Assembly (NCBI RefSeq): GCF_003967355.1
Contig: NZ_BIFH01000052.1
Coordinates: 39,634 to 103,633, forward strand
Direction: 5' to 3'
Length of the DNA stretch: 64,000 nt
Source of the DNA: Embleya hyalina
GTDB taxonomy: Bacteria; Actinomycetota; Actinomycetes; Streptomycetales; Streptomycetaceae
Below the pieces are notes generated by a model. That model saw only the letters and a program-made list of their open reading frames with translations, was not told the origin of the DNA and ran no database searches. Made by a program: the position numbers and the translations under genes. How positions within the stretch are numbered: the stretch's first letter is position 1; each line of letters begins with the position of its first letter. Below are positions 40,101-49,924 of the stretch, piece after piece.

Positions 40101-41600
40101 TCAGAAGCCTCGGGTGCGCTTGGACGCCGGGCGCATCTCGCGGCCCGTGCGCGGTGGCGGGGAGGGCAGGACGAAGCGGGCCGCCTCGGAGCCGACGTTG
40201 ACGCCCGCCGCGAGCGCCAGCGCCAGGGACGCCGCGTTCACCAGGCTGCGCCAGCCGCTGTCGGTGTGGCCGAGGGCCAGTCCGAGCATGCCCTGGTACA
40301 TCGCGCTGCCGGGCAACATCGGGCCGATCGCCGGGATCACGTACGGCAGCGCCGACGTCCCGTGCCAGCGGGCGAGCAACTGCCCGAGCAGCCCGAGCAG
40401 CCCGGTGGCCACCGCCGTGGCCAGCACCGGCGCGGCGCCCGCCTCGCGCAGCACCTGGAATACCGCCCAACCGACCGCCCCGCCCGCCGCCGCCATCGGC
40501 AGCAGCACCCGACGCACCTGGACCAGCACCGCGAAGGTCAGCGACACCGCGCCCGCCGCGAGGAGTTGCACGAAGCGGGGGTTGCCGTTGAGGTTGAAGG
40601 TCCCCTCGACGGTGAACTTCACGCCCACCTGGTCGCCGATGTACAGCACGATCGAGATGCCCACGATGATGCCGACGATCAGGTAGAAGACCTCCAGCAA
40701 CCGGGCCGCGGCGGTGATGTAGAAGCCGGTCAGTCCGTCCTGTACGGCGGCGACCAGGGCCCGCCCCGGCAGCAGCGCGAACAGCCCGCCGGTGACCACG
40801 GCGTACGGGTTGATCCCCGCGCCGAGTTTGATCATCACCACCGTGATCGCCGCGGCCGGCATCGAGGCGAGCACGAACTGGTAGAACTCCGGGACGCCGC
40901 GCTCGGCGAGCAGCTGCGCCAACCGCTCGCCGATCAGCGCCGCGACGCAGGCCGCGACGGCCACGATCGGTCCGCCGCCGACCATCACGCTCGCGAAGGC
41001 CGCGATCAGCCCCGCGGACAGCAGCAACAGCGGGCGCGGGTACGGGTGTCGGTTGCGGCGGATGTCGGCGAGGCGGTGGTACGCCTCCTCCAGGGTCAAC
41101 TCGGATCGGGTGATCGCCTCGACCAGCTGGTGCGCCTCGTCGAGCCGGGTGTAGTCGACGGCGCGGCGGCGCACCACCCGCTCGCCCGTGACCGGCGGTT
41201 CGACCAGCGAGGGCTGGTAGGACAGGGTGATCGCGACGAAGGTCACATTGGGCTGGCAACGTTCCAGGCCGTACGCGTCGGTGATGCCGAGCATCGCCGC
41301 CTCGACGTCCTCCCCGCCCTCGCCGCTGGCCAGCAGCAGCTCGCCGGTACGCAGCGCGAGATCGAGTACGCGCGGGACCGAGGGGCCGGCCTCGGGCTTC
41401 TCCGGCGCGGGCACGATCGGGATGCTCGCGGTGTGTCCGCTGAACCGCAGCTGGGTGCGCAGCCGGTCCTGCCACGGGCTGGCGCCGGATCGCGGCGTCG
41501 CGGACCGCTCCGGCTCCCAGGGCGCGCGAGCGCCCGGACGGGCGCGGCCGACCTCGTCCGCCGGTTCCTCCGGTTCGTGTCGCGAGTGCTGCTCCGACAC
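40101..41600 (-). CDS. Threonine/serine exporter, ThrE family
   Basis: The 499-residue protein resembles Corynebacterium ThrE in length and layout: a hydrophilic N-terminus (about 1-150) that includes a DUF1212-type domain, then about ten membrane spans. Family segments visible are S-G-E-G-G-E-D-V-E-A-A-M, L-A-E-R-G-V-P-E-F-Y-Q-F and the C-terminal P-G-S-A-M-Y-Q-G-M. Likely role is proton-driven export of small amino acids. GTG 41600 has GGAAGGG about ten bases upstream. It stands alone, downstream of a DUF2470 gene on the same strand. Confidence 0.82.
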   Translation of the reverse strand: MSEQHSRHEPEEPADEVGRARPGARAPWEPERSATPRSGASPWQDRLRTQLRFSGHTASIPIVPAPEKPEAGPSVPRVLDLALRTGELLLASGEGGEDVEAAMLGITDAYGLERCQPNVTFVAITLSYQPSLVEPPVTGERVVRRRAVDYTRLDEAHQLVEAITRSELTLEEAYHRLADIRRNRHPYPRPLLLLSAGLIAAFASVMVGGGPIVAVAACVAALIGERLAQLLAERGVPEFYQFVLASMPAAAITVVMIKLGAGINPYAVVTGGLFALLPGRALVAAVQDGLTGFYITAAARLLEVFYLIVGIIVGISIVLYIGDQVGVKFTVEGTFNLNGNPRFVQLLAAGAVSLTFAVLVQVRRVLLPMAAAGGAVGWAVFQVLREAGAAPVLATAVATGLLGLLGQLLARWHGTSALPYVIPAIGPMLPGSAMYQGMLGLALGHTDSGWRSLVNAASLALALAAGVNVGSEAARFVLPSPPPRTGREMRPASKRTRGF

Positions 41601-41862
41601 CCCGTGTCGTCCCTTCCGCCGTTCCCGCCGCGATCCGGCTCGCGCCGGCGGCACCGTCGACCGGTCCGCCGTGGCGATCCGTCCGGGTGGATCGCCACCC
41701 GGTGCCGCGACCGGAAACGTTAGCCGGTTCCGGACCCGGGCCCCGGCCCGGCACGGCCGATCACGGAGGAGGAGACTGCCCGGCGGGCGCCGCATCATGC
41801 GAGGCCACGGGTCGGCCGACGGGCCCCGACGCGTGCCCGTCCCGAAGCGGCGGGCGAAAGCC

Positions 41863-42636
41863 TCAGCTCTCCCCGTGCACCCCGTGCAGCAGTCGGCGCA
41901 GCGCGCCGCCGAGTTCCGTCGGGTCGGCCACCGGGTGCTCGAATTCGAAGCGCACGTCACAGGTGCGGTCCGGACCGCCGGTGCGCAGCCGGATGCCGTG
42001 TCGGTCCAGCGACACCGGCGCCACCCGGTCCGCGCAGGCCGGCGCGCCCGCCACGATCGCCAGCCGGTACAGGTCGTCGCCGTGCGCCGCGGCCAGGTGC
42101 TGGAGCAGTTCGGCCTCGTGCCCGGCCAGCGGGTCGGGCGCGGCGTCGGCGTAGTCGTCGGGCTCGACGTGTCCGGTGCCCCACAGGTCGTCGACCAGCA
42201 CCTCGCCGACCTCCAGACGCACGACCGTCCCGGCGCGCTCGGACGCGGTGGGGTCGGGGGCCGCCTCGGCCAGCAGCGCGGCGGCCCGCTCGGCGTCGGG
42301 GCCGGTGGGGATGCTCAGCCAGCCCGCGATCCAGCAGTGCGCGCGCACCCGGTGCGGCACGGCCACCGGCGCCACGTCGACCAGGTGCAGCACGGCGGCC
42401 ACGTCGTCCCGGGACGTCAGCACCACCGCGGCGGTCTCGCCCGGGACGAGCAGCAGCAGCGAGCCGTCGGCCTCGACGGCCCGTGCGGCGGGGATCACGT
42501 GCTCCTCCCGGTCGCCGGGCAGGTCCAGGGTGGCCGACCCGGCGTGGGCGGCCAGGGTGCGGGCCCGCTCGGCGGTGCGCGGCCGCCGGGAAGAGACATC
42601 GGTGCGCCCGGCGTTGGCCTCGGTGGGAACAGACAT
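41863..42636 (-). CDS. DUF2470 domain protein, probably iron-regulated
   Basis: The 257-residue protein has an N-terminal half resembling the split-barrel of HugZ/pyridoxamine-oxidase-like proteins and a C-terminal DUF2470-type segment (about 175-250, D-P-L-A-G-H-E-A-E-L-L-Q-H-L to D-P-T-E-L). In HugZ this domain accompanies haem binding and degradation. ATG 42636 has GGAGGA four bases upstream. A near-consensus DtxR/IdeR iron box lies 76-94 bases upstream, so expression should rise under iron limitation. A role in haem iron use is inferred, not shown. Confidence 0.72.
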   Translation of the reverse strand: MSVPTEANAGRTDVSSRRPRTAERARTLAAHAGSATLDLPGDREEHVIPAARAVEADGSLLLLVPGETAAVVLTSRDDVAAVLHLVDVAPVAVPHRVRAHCWIAGWLSIPTGPDAERAAALLAEAAPDPTASERAGTVVRLEVGEVLVDDLWGTGHVEPDDYADAAPDPLAGHEAELLQHLAAAHGDDLYRLAIVAGAPACADRVAPVSLDRHGIRLRTGGPDRTCDVRFEFEHPVADPTELGGALRRLLHGVHGES

Positions 42637-42711
42637 GGCGTCCTCCAGGTGTGGCGCTCAGGTACGGCGCTCGTTTGCGACCCCCGAGTGGGCTACCGGC
42701 CGCGTCTTCGT

Positions 42712-42730
42712 TAAGGTTAGGCTTACCTAA
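42712..42730. promoter_or_regulatory. Iron box (DtxR/DmdR/IdeR-type operator)
   Basis: TAAGGTTAGGCTTACCTAA matches the DtxR-family consensus TTAGGTTAGGCTAACCTAA at 17 of 19 positions. It lies in the divergent region between the DUF2470 gene and rpsD. By position it most likely controls the DUF2470 gene. Confidence 0.85.
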
Positions 42731-42869
42731 GTACCCCGATCTTGGCAAGACGGCCCGATCCGGCGGCCCACCGCCCCGGCCCGACGGCTCGACCCAGGAC
42801 CGGACCGGCCACACCCGCATCGACCGACCGCCCGAACCGCCCGAACGGCCCCGCACGGAGGACCCGACC

Positions 42870-43481
42870 TTGACCAACCAGACGCGCCCCAAGATCCGCC
42901 GCAGCCGCGCGCTCGGTGTGGCGCTCACGCCCAAGGCCGCCAAGTACCTGGAGAACCGGCCCTACCCGCCGGGCGAGCACGGCCGCGGCCGCAAGCAGAC
43001 CTCCGACTACAAGACCCGGCTGATGGAGAAGCAGCGCCTGCGCTTCCAGTACGACATCTCCGAGGTCCAGATGCGGGCCGCGTTCGACCGCGCCAACAAG
43101 CACGCCGGCAAGACCGGCGACGAGCTGGTGGTCGACCTCGAGCGTCGCCTCGACGCCTTCGTGCTCCGGGCGGGCTTCGCGCGCACCGTCTACCAGGCGC
43201 GGCAGATGGTCACCCACGGCCACATCGAGGTCAACGGCGGCAAGGTGGACAAGCCCTCCTACCGCCTCAAGCCCGACGACGTGGTCGCCGTGCGCGAGCG
43301 CAGCCGCACCAAGCCGCTGTTCCAGGTGGTCCAGGCCGGCGGCTTCGCCGCCGCCGAGACCCCGCGCTACATCGAGGCCCGCCTCGACAAGCTGATGGCC
43401 CGTCTCGACCGCCTCCCGCAGCGCCGCGAGGTCCCGGTGATCTGCGACGAGCAGTTGGTCGTGGAGTACTACTCCCGCTGA
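42870..43481 (+). CDS. rpsD: 30S ribosomal protein S4
   Basis: The 203-residue protein is the actinobacterial S4, which nucleates 30S assembly. It begins M-T-N-Q-T-R-P-K-I-R-R-S-R-A-L-G and carries the S4 RNA-binding domain (R-R-L-D-A-F-V-L-R...G-H-I-E-V-N-G). The four-cysteine zinc motif of other S4 proteins is absent, as in the zinc-free form. TTG 42870 is chosen because GGAGGA lies seven bases upstream. It stands apart from the main ribosomal operons, as in Streptomyces. Confidence 0.95.
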   Translation: MTNQTRPKIRRSRALGVALTPKAAKYLENRPYPPGEHGRGRKQTSDYKTRLMEKQRLRFQYDISEVQMRAAFDRANKHAGKTGDELVVDLERRLDAFVLRAGFARTVYQARQMVTHGHIEVNGGKVDKPSYRLKPDDVVAVRERSRTKPLFQVVQAGGFAAAETPRYIEARLDKLMARLDRLPQRREVPVICDEQLVVEYYSR

Positions 43482-43552
43482 TCGACGACATCGACAAACC
43501 GACACCGAAGGTCGATCGACACACGACACCGGGTCGCGACACACGCCACGCC

Positions 43553-43592
43553 GACCGCGCGGGTTTCCTCGGACGAGGGGACCCGCGCGGTC
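43553..43592 (+). terminator. Terminator after rpsD
   Basis: An 18-bp stem with two G-T pairs (43553-43570 with 43575-43592) closes on a four-base loop, 71 bases after the rpsD stop. Confidence 0.75.
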
Positions 43593-43596
43593 GCGG

Positions 43597-43602
43597 TAGG
43601 GT
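43597..43602 (+). promoter_or_regulatory. Putative -10 box of the DUF948 operon
   Basis: TAGGGT lies just after the rpsD terminator and about 70 bases before the DUF948 start. No -35 hexamer is evident. Confidence 0.35.
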
Positions 43603-43672
43603 CGGGTTTTCCGAGGTGGGCGACGCGTATCCGCCGCCTCGACTGATCCCACTCATCAAGGAGCGCATGACG

Positions 43673-44101
43673 GTGTCGGGTGGCGAAGTCGCGCTGATGA
43701 TCATCGCCGTTTTCTGGGCGATCCTGGTCGCCTTTCTCGCGGTGGCTCTGGTGAAGCTGGCGAAGGTGCTCAAGGAGGCCACGACCCTGGTCGCAGGGGT
43801 GGCGGACCGGGCGGTCCCGCTGCTCGACGAGGTCACCGAGACGGTCCGGGCGACCAACGCCCAGATGGGCCGCGTCGACCAGATCGCGGGCAACGTGCAG
43901 ACCATGACCACGAACGCCACCGCGCTGTCCTCCACGGTCGCCGCCACGCTCGGCGGGCCCCTCGTGAAGACCGCCGCGTTCAGCTACGGTGTGCGCCGCG
44001 CGTTGTCCGCGCAGCAGCGCGCCGAGCTCAGCCGCCGGGTGCGGACCGCGGCGAAGGCGCAGAAGGTCGCGCGGCAGCGCAGCATGCGCGGGAGGGGCTG
44101 A
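43673..44101 (+). CDS. DUF948 membrane protein
   Basis: The 142-residue protein has one N-terminal span (about 5-27) and a long helical cytoplasmic part ([16 protein letters not shown]), as in DUF948 proteins. Function unknown. GTG 43673 gives the N-terminus V-S-G-G-E-V-A that I recall for Streptomyces homologues, with AAGGAG nine bases upstream; ATG 43667 is an alternative. It is the first gene of the unit with a DUF6167-like gene and alaS, a conserved order in actinobacteria. Confidence 0.85.
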   Translation: MSGGEVALMIIAVFWAILVAFLAVALVKLAKVLKEATTLVAGVADRAVPLLDEVTETVRATNAQMGRVDQIAGNVQTMTTNATALSSTVAATLGGPLVKTAAFSYGVRRALSAQQRAELSRRVRTAAKAQKVARQRSMRGRG

Positions 44102-44104
44102 CCG

Positions 44105-44464
44105 ATGGCGAGACTGTTCTGGATCGCGGTCGGCGCCGGCGCCGGCGTCTGGGCCGCGCGCAAGGTCAAGGACAAGGCGTACAAGTACACGCCCGAGGGC
44201 GTCGCCGACAATGTCACGGGCATCGGCGAGGCGATCAAGTACTTCGCGGACGAGGTGCGCGCGGGCATGGCGGAGCGCGAGCAGGAGTTGTACCGGGCGA
44301 TCGGCGCGGACGTCGCCGCCGCGGCCCTGCCGCCCGCCCCGAGCCGGCTGATACTGCCCGGCGCGCGCGAGCCGCACGAGCACCGGCACGACGGGCGGGA
44401 CCACTACGACCCGCGCGAGCTGTACGAAGGCAAGGCACGGTACGACCGAAGGGACGGCACCTGA
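44105..44464 (+). CDS. DUF6167-like small membrane-associated protein
   Basis: This 119-residue protein has a short N-terminal hydrophobic segment (about 3-19, [13 protein letters not shown]) followed by [12 protein letters not shown] and a charged His/Asp/Arg tail. It is a regular neighbour between the DUF948 gene and alaS in Streptomyces-like genomes. Function unknown. The ATG follows the previous stop by three bases; its stop overlaps the alaS ATG. Confidence 0.78.
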   Translation: MARLFWIAVGAGAGVWAARKVKDKAYKYTPEGVADNVTGIGEAIKYFADEVRAGMAEREQELYRAIGADVAAAALPPAPSRLILPGAREPHEHRHDGRDHYDPRELYEGKARYDRRDGT

Positions 44465-47133
44465 TGGAGTCGGCAGAGATCCGCAAGCGCTGGCTGCGCT
44501 TTTTCGAAGAACGCGGACACACCGTCGTCCCGTCGGCGTCGCTGGTCGCGGACGACCCCACGCTGCTCCTGGTGAACGCCGGCATGGTGCCGTTCAAGCC
44601 CTACTTCCTGGGTGAGGTCAAGCCGACCTTCAAGCGGGCCACCAGCGTGCAGAAGTGTGTGCGCACGCTGGACATCGAGGAGGTCGGCAAGACCACCCGG
44701 CACGGCTCGTTCTTCCAGATGTGCGGCAACTTCTCGTTCGGCGACTACTTCAAGGAGGGCGCGATCGCGCTCGCCTGGGAGCTGCTGACCAACTCGGTCG
44801 CCGACGGCGGCTACGGGCTCGACCCGGAGAAGTTGTGGATCACCGTCTACCTCGACGACGACGAGGCCGAGCGCATCTGGCGCGACGTCATCGGCGTGCC
44901 CCCCGAGCGCATCCAACGCCTGGGCAAGTCGGAGAACTTCTGGTCGATGGGCGTGCCCGGCCCGTGCGGCCCGTGCTCGGAGATCAACTACGACCGCGGC
45001 CCCGCGTACGGCGAGGAGGGCGGCCCGGCGGTCAACGGCGAGCGCTACCTGGAGATCTGGAACCTGGTCTTCATGCAGTTCGAGCGCGGCGCCGGGACCG
45101 GCAAGGACGACTACCCGATCCTGGGCGACCTGCCCGCGAAGAACATCGACACCGGGCTCGGCCTGGAGCGCCTGGCGTGCATCCTCCAGGGCGTCGACAA
45201 CCTGTACGAGATCGACACCTCGCGGATGATCCTGGACCGCGCCGCCGAACTCACCGGCAAGGTCTACGGACAGGACCACACCACCGACGTGTCGCTGCGC
45301 GTGGTGGCCGACCACGTGCGCACCGCCGTGATGCTGATCGGCGACGGCGTGGTGCCGGGCAACGAGGGCCGCGGCTACGTGCTGCGCCGGATGATGCGCC
45401 GGGCGATCCGCAACATGCGGCTGATGGGCGCCGAGGGCGCGACGCTGCACGACCTGGTCGAGACCACGATCAAGGCGATGGGTCCGCAGTACCCGAACCT
45501 GGTCGAGGACGCCGAGCGCATCGACGCGGTCTCGGTGGCCGAGGAGAAGCGCTTCCTGGCCCGGCTCCAGGAGGGCACCGCGCTGCTCGACGAGTCGATC
45601 GTCAAGGCGAAGAGCGCGGGCTCGCGCGTGCTCCCCGGCGAGGTGGCGTTCCTGCTGCACGACACCGAGGGCTTCCCGATCGACCTGACCCTGGAGATCG
45701 CCGCCGAACAGGGCCTGGCGGTCGACGAGGACGGCTTCCGCCGGCTGATGAACGAGCAGCGGCAGCGGGCCAAGAAGGACGCGCAGGCGCGCAAGCAGGG
45801 ACTCGCCGACCTGTCCGTGTACCGCGAGGTCGCGGACTCGTCCGGCGGCACCGTGTTCACCGGCTACCTGGACACCGCCAACGAGGTGACCGTGGTCGGC
45901 CTGCTCGTCGACGGCGTACCCGCGCCCGCCGCGCAGGAGGGCGACGAGGTCGAGGTCGTGCTCGACCACACCCCCTTCTACGCCGAGGGCGGCGGCCAAC
46001 TCGCCGACACCGGCCGCATCCGGCTGGAAACCGGCGCCGTGGTCGAGGTCCGCGACGTACAGACCCCCGTCGCCGGTGTCACCGTGCACCGCGGCCGGGT
46101 CCAGGTCGGCGAGGTCGTGGTCGGCGCCAAGGCGCTGGCGCAGATCGACACCGACCGGCGCAACGCCATCGCCCGCGCGCACAGCGCCACCCACCTGACC
46201 CATCAGGCGCTGCGCGACGCGCTCGGCCCGACCGCCGCGCAGGCCGGCTCGGAGAACGCGCCCGGCCGCTTCCGCTTCGACTTCGGCGCGCCGGGCGCGG
46301 TGCCGGGCAGCGTGCTCACCGACGTCGAGCAGAAGATCAACGAGGTGCTCGCGCGCAACCTCGACGTCACCGCCGAGGTGATGTCGATGGACGAGGCGAA
46401 GAAGCAGGGCGCCGTGATGATGTTCGGCGAGAAGTACGGCGACCGGGTCCGCGTGGTCACCATGGGGGACTACTCCAAGGAGCTGTGCGGCGGCACGCAC
46501 GTGCACAACACCGCGCAGCTGGGTCTGGTCAAGCTGCTCGGCGAGTCCTCGATCGGCGCCGGCGTGCGCCGGGTCGAGGCGCTGGTGGGCGCCGACGCGT
46601 ACAAGTTCCTGGCGCGCGAGCACACCATCGTCAACCAGCTCACCGACGTGGTGAAGGGCCGGCCGGAGGAACTGCCCGAGCGGGTCGCCTCGATCATGGC
46701 CAAGCTGCGCGACGCGGAGAAGGAGATCGCCGCGCTGCGCGGTGCCCAGGTGCTCCAGGCCGCCGCCGGCCTGGTCGACGGCGCGCAGGACGTGAACGGC
46801 GTGGCGCTGGCCGCCGCCCGGCTGCCCGACGGCACCACGCCCGACGACCTGCGCAAGCTGGCGCTGGACGTGCGCGGCCGGCTCGCGACCCGCCCGGCCG
46901 CGGTCGCGGTCGTGTCGGTGGTCAACGGCAAGCCGATGGTCGTGGTCGCCGCCAACGACGGCGCGCGCGAGCGTGGCGTCAAGGCCGGCGAGCTGGTTCG
47001 TGTCGCGGCGCAGACCCTCGGCGGAGGCGGCGGCGGCAAGGACGACGTGGCCCAGGGCGGCGGTTCGGACCCGACGAAGGTGGCCGACGCACTGGCCGCG
47101 GTCACCCGGACAGTCGCCGAACGTACATCCTGA
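44464..47133 (+). CDS. alaS: Alanine-tRNA ligase
   Basis: The 889-residue class II synthetase charges tRNA-Ala. Catalytic, tRNA-recognition, editing and C-Ala domains are present in order. The editing-domain zinc motif is visible as A-H-S-A-T-H-L plus C-G-G-T-H-V-H (about residues 670-680). Length is typical. ATG 44464 overlaps the stop of the upstream gene (TGATG). Confidence 0.96.
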   Translation: MESAEIRKRWLRFFEERGHTVVPSASLVADDPTLLLVNAGMVPFKPYFLGEVKPTFKRATSVQKCVRTLDIEEVGKTTRHGSFFQMCGNFSFGDYFKEGAIALAWELLTNSVADGGYGLDPEKLWITVYLDDDEAERIWRDVIGVPPERIQRLGKSENFWSMGVPGPCGPCSEINYDRGPAYGEEGGPAVNGERYLEIWNLVFMQFERGAGTGKDDYPILGDLPAKNIDTGLGLERLACILQGVDNLYEIDTSRMILDRAAELTGKVYGQDHTTDVSLRVVADHVRTAVMLIGDGVVPGNEGRGYVLRRMMRRAIRNMRLMGAEGATLHDLVETTIKAMGPQYPNLVEDAERIDAVSVAEEKRFLARLQEGTALLDESIVKAKSAGSRVLPGEVAFLLHDTEGFPIDLTLEIAAEQGLAVDEDGFRRLMNEQRQRAKKDAQARKQGLADLSVYREVADSSGGTVFTGYLDTANEVTVVGLLVDGVPAPAAQEGDEVEVVLDHTPFYAEGGGQLADTGRIRLETGAVVEVRDVQTPVAGVTVHRGRVQVGEVVVGAKALAQIDTDRRNAIARAHSATHLTHQALRDALGPTAAQAGSENAPGRFRFDFGAPGAVPGSVLTDVEQKINEVLARNLDVTAEVMSMDEAKKQGAVMMFGEKYGDRVRVVTMGDYSKELCGGTHVHNTAQLGLVKLLGESSIGAGVRRVEALVGADAYKFLAREHTIVNQLTDVVKGRPEELPERVASIMAKLRDAEKEIAALRGAQVLQAAAGLVDGAQDVNGVALAAARLPDGTTPDDLRKLALDVRGRLATRPAAVAVVSVVNGKPMVVVAANDGARERGVKAGELVRVAAQTLGGGGGGKDDVAQGGGSDPTKVADALAAVTRTVAERTS

Positions 47134-47151
47134 GTCGTTCCCTGCCTTCGT

Positions 47152-47202
47152 TCCCCCGGCGGGTGTGGAAGTCTGGAACCGGACTCCCGCACCCCCGGGG
47201 GA
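47152..47202 (+). terminator. Hairpin after alaS
   Basis: An imperfect stem pairs 47152-47168 with 47187-47202, ending 64 bases before the ruvX start. It may end the alaS transcript or attenuate readthrough. Confidence 0.45.
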
Positions 47203-47266
47203 CTTGTATGCCGGGGCGTCATGCCCGAATAGTCAGTGACGCAGAGTCTGTGACGGAGAGCCGACC

Positions 47267-47764
47267 TTGAGACGCGGAGTACGAATTGCGGTCGACGTGG
47301 GAGACGTTCGCGTCGGCGTCGCGGCCAGCGACCCGCACGGACTGATCGCCACCCCGGTGGAGACCGTGCCCGCCGGCCGGCGGGACGTGGCCCGAGTCCT
47401 GGAGATCGTCGCCGAATACGAGGCGATCGAGGTCGTGGTCGGGCTGCCGCGTTCGCTCTCCGGCAAGGAGGGCGCGGCCGCGGCCAAGGCGCGGCTGTTC
47501 GCCGGCCGACTCGTGGCCGGGCTCGACCCGACGATCGAGGTGCGCATGGTCGACGAGCGACTGACCACCGTCACCGCGACCCGGGGGCTCCAGGCCTCCG
47601 GCGTCAAGGCGAAGAAGGCCCGCGGGGTCGTCGACCAGGCGGCCGCGATCGTGATCCTGCAAAACGCGCTCGACACCGAGCGAGGTTCCGGACGTCCTCC
47701 GGGCCAGGCCGTGCTCCCCGCTCCGGCCGGGTCCGCATCCGACTCTGAAAGGCCCACGGCATGA
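47267..47764 (+). CDS. ruvX: RuvX/YqgF-type putative Holliday junction resolvase
   Basis: The 165-residue RNase H-fold protein shows the family blocks A-V-D-V-G-D-V-R-V-G-V-A, V-V-V-G-L-P-R-S-L-S-G and D-E-R-L-T-T. Members are thought to process 16S rRNA precursor or resolve junctions. TTG 47267 is chosen because GGAGAG lies about seven bases upstream. The C-terminal 25 residues are unusually Pro/Ser-rich. The stop overlaps the mltG ATG (ATGA). The order alaS-ruvX-mltG-aroE is conserved in actinobacteria. Confidence 0.9.
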   Translation: MRRGVRIAVDVGDVRVGVAASDPHGLIATPVETVPAGRRDVARVLEIVAEYEAIEVVVGLPRSLSGKEGAAAAKARLFAGRLVAGLDPTIEVRMVDERLTTVTATRGLQASGVKAKKARGVVDQAAAIVILQNALDTERGSGRPPGQAVLPAPAGSASDSERPTA

Positions 47765-48921
47765 GCGATCTCGGACTGCGCATGGAGTCGGAGCCGCGCA
47801 GTCGGCGACGGGGCAAGGACGACGGGTCACGCGGTGGGCGGCGTGGGGGCCGGGGCCGCAAGAAGAAGAACCGCAGCGGTTGCGCGGTCTCCCTGGCCCT
47901 CGTGGTCGTGCTCTCCATCCTCGGCGGCGGCGGTTATTGGGCCTACGGATTCCTGAAGGACCGTTTCGGCCCGCCGCCGGACTACAGCGGCAGCGGTTCC
48001 GGTTCGCTCGTGGTCGAGATCAAGCCGGGTTGGGCCACCCCGCAGATGGCCAACGAACTCAAGCGGGTCGGGGTCACCAAGAGCGTCGAGGCGTTCACCA
48101 AGGTCGCCCGGGAGGACAAGGACCAGCGCGCGTCCAAGATCCAGCCCGGCGCGTACACGATGGCCAAGCACATGTCCGCGAAGTCGGCCTTCGAGATCCT
48201 GGTGAACCCCAAGAACAAGCAGGACTTCATCCTGCGGCCCGGCATGCGCTCCGCACAGGTCTTCGAGTCCCTGGCGAAGACGCTCAAGGTGCCGAAGGAG
48301 AAGGTCGAGGCCGCCGCGAAGGATCCCTCGCTCGGACTGCCGGACTACGCCGGCGGCAACATCGAGGGCTTCCTGTTCCCCGCCTCCTACATCGCCGCGC
48401 CCGGGATGGACCCGCTGGTGGTGCTCAAGGAGATGGTGGCTCGGGCGGTGAAGGAGTACGACAAGGACGGTCTGGCCGCGAAGGCGCAGGCGATGGGCAA
48501 GAAGCCGTACGACGTGATCATCATCGCCAGCCTGGTCGAGGCCGAGGGCAAGACCACCGACGACAAGGGCAAGGTCGCCCAGGTGATCTACAACCGGCTG
48601 GGCAAGAACATGTCGCTCGGTCTGGACTCGACGGTCAACTACTACCTGGGCAAGAGCAACATCCAGCTCACCAACAAGGAACTCAACGACGCGAGCAACC
48701 CCTACAACACGCGGGTGAAGAAGGGTCTGCCGCCCGGGCCGATCGGCAGCCCGAGCAAAGCCGCGATCGACGCGGCGCTGGCGCCGCCGGCGGGCAAGTA
48801 CCTCTACTTCGTCACCGTCGACCCGATCGCGGGCACCACCAAGTTCACCGACAAGGACTCCGAGTTCCAGGACTTCAAGGCCGAGCTGGCGAAGTGGATC
48901 AAGGAACATCCGACCTCGTGA
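47761..48921 (+). CDS. mltG: Endolytic transglycosylase MltG
   Basis: The 386-residue protein has a basic cytoplasmic tail (1-38), one membrane span (about 40-60), a LysM-like segment and the YceG catalytic domain. The catalytic Glu is in I-A-S-L-V-E-A-E-G. It cuts nascent peptidoglycan strands and sets their length. The ATG overlaps the ruvX stop; the stop overlaps the GTG of aroE. Confidence 0.93.
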   Translation: MSDLGLRMESEPRSRRRGKDDGSRGGRRGGRGRKKKNRSGCAVSLALVVVLSILGGGGYWAYGFLKDRFGPPPDYSGSGSGSLVVEIKPGWATPQMANELKRVGVTKSVEAFTKVAREDKDQRASKIQPGAYTMAKHMSAKSAFEILVNPKNKQDFILRPGMRSAQVFESLAKTLKVPKEKVEAAAKDPSLGLPDYAGGNIEGFLFPASYIAAPGMDPLVVLKEMVARAVKEYDKDGLAAKAQAMGKKPYDVIIIASLVEAEGKTTDDKGKVAQVIYNRLGKNMSLGLDSTVNYYLGKSNIQLTNKELNDASNPYNTRVKKGLPPGPIGSPSKAAIDAALAPPAGKYLYFVTVDPIAGTTKFTDKDSEFQDFKAELAKWIKEHPTS

Positions 48922-49763
48922 CGCCTTCGACCCCACCCCTGCCCCCGCGCCGGGCCGCCGTGCTCGGCTCGCCCATCCGGCACTCGTTGTCCCCGGTCCT
49001 GCACCGGGCGGCGTATGCCGAACTGGGCCTGGCCCACTGGTCCTACGACGCGTTCGACATCGACGAGGCGGCCCTGCCCGGCTTCGTCGCCGAGATGGAC
49101 GCGTCGTGGGCCGGGCTCTCGCTGACCATGCCGCTCAAGCGGGTGATCCGGCCGCTGCTCGACGAGATCGGCGCGGTCGCGCGGGACGTGGACGCGGTGA
49201 ACACCGTGGTGTGCACCGCCGACGGTCGCCGGGTGGGCGAGAACACCGATGTGCCGGGCCTGGTCGCGGCGTTGCGCGAGCGCGGGGTGGACCGGGTCGG
49301 GTCGGCGGCGGTGCTGGGCGCGGGTGCCACCGCGACCTCGACGCTGGCCGCGTTGCGGGAGGTCACGGACGGGCCGGTGCGGGTGTACGTGCGGGGTGCG
49401 GAGCGGGAGCGCCAGATGTACGCGGCCGGGGAACGGCTCGGCGTCGCGGTGACCGTGCGTCCGTGGACGGAGGCCGCCGAGGCGCTGGCCGCGCCGCTGG
49501 TGGTGGCGACCACGCCCAAGGGCGCGGTCGACCATCTCGCGATCGAGGTGCCGACCGCGCCCGGCGTGCTCTTCGACGTGCTCTACGACCCGTGGCCCAC
49601 CGCGCTCGCGGGCGCGTGGGGACGCGCGGGCGGCACGGTGGTGGGCGGCCTGGACCTGCTCGTGCACCAGGCGGTGCTCCAAGTCGAGCTGATGACGGGC
49701 CGGCCGGGCCCGCTCACCGCGATGCGCACGGCCGGCGAGGCGGCCCTGGCGGGCCGAGGCTGA
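48918..49763 (+). CDS. aroE: Shikimate dehydrogenase
   Basis: The 281-residue enzyme reduces 3-dehydroshikimate with NADPH. The catalytic lysine is K74 in S-L-T-M-P-L-K and the partner aspartate is D111 in E-N-T-D-V-P-G; the nucleotide loop G-A-G-A-T-A-T-S follows. The shikimate-site motif S-L-S-P is at 23-26. GTG 48918 overlaps the mltG stop by four bases. It begins the aro genes, which continue after a prepilin peptidase gene. Confidence 0.93.
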   Translation: MTPSTPPLPPRRAAVLGSPIRHSLSPVLHRAAYAELGLAHWSYDAFDIDEAALPGFVAEMDASWAGLSLTMPLKRVIRPLLDEIGAVARDVDAVNTVVCTADGRRVGENTDVPGLVAALRERGVDRVGSAAVLGAGATATSTLAALREVTDGPVRVYVRGAERERQMYAAGERLGVAVTVRPWTEAAEALAAPLVVATTPKGAVDHLAIEVPTAPGVLFDVLYDPWPTALAGAWGRAGGTVVGGLDLLVHQAVLQVELMTGRPGPLTAMRTAGEAALAGRG

Positions 49764-49889
49764 CGAGCGGAGCGAGCCGGGCGACGCGGATCACCGACCC
49801 GCGCTCGCCGGGCTTGGTCGGCGTGGTGGCGTTGTCCCCAGGTTTCGGGTTTGGTGTGATCTTCGGACCGGAGTTGGGGACGACGCAAC

Positions 49890-49917
49890 GTGACCGGCGT
49901 ACGATCCTGCGTATCGT
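49890..49917 (+). promoter_or_regulatory. Putative leaderless promoter of the prepilin peptidase gene
   Basis: GTGACC (49890-49895) and TATCGT (49912-49917) are spaced by 16 bases; the GTG start follows seven bases after the -10 box, and no ribosome site is visible. Confidence 0.4.
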
Positions 49918-49924
49918 CGCAGAC

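Noticed and set aside
39616..41754. Extended minus-strand frame joining the 170-bp repeats to the ThrE region
   Set aside because: It is in a different frame from the ThrE protein and is Arg/Gly/Ala-rich low complexity without motifs.
42712..42730. Iron box as the main control of rpsD
   Set aside because: A ribosomal protein gene is unlikely to need iron repression; the DUF2470 gene on the other side is the better target.
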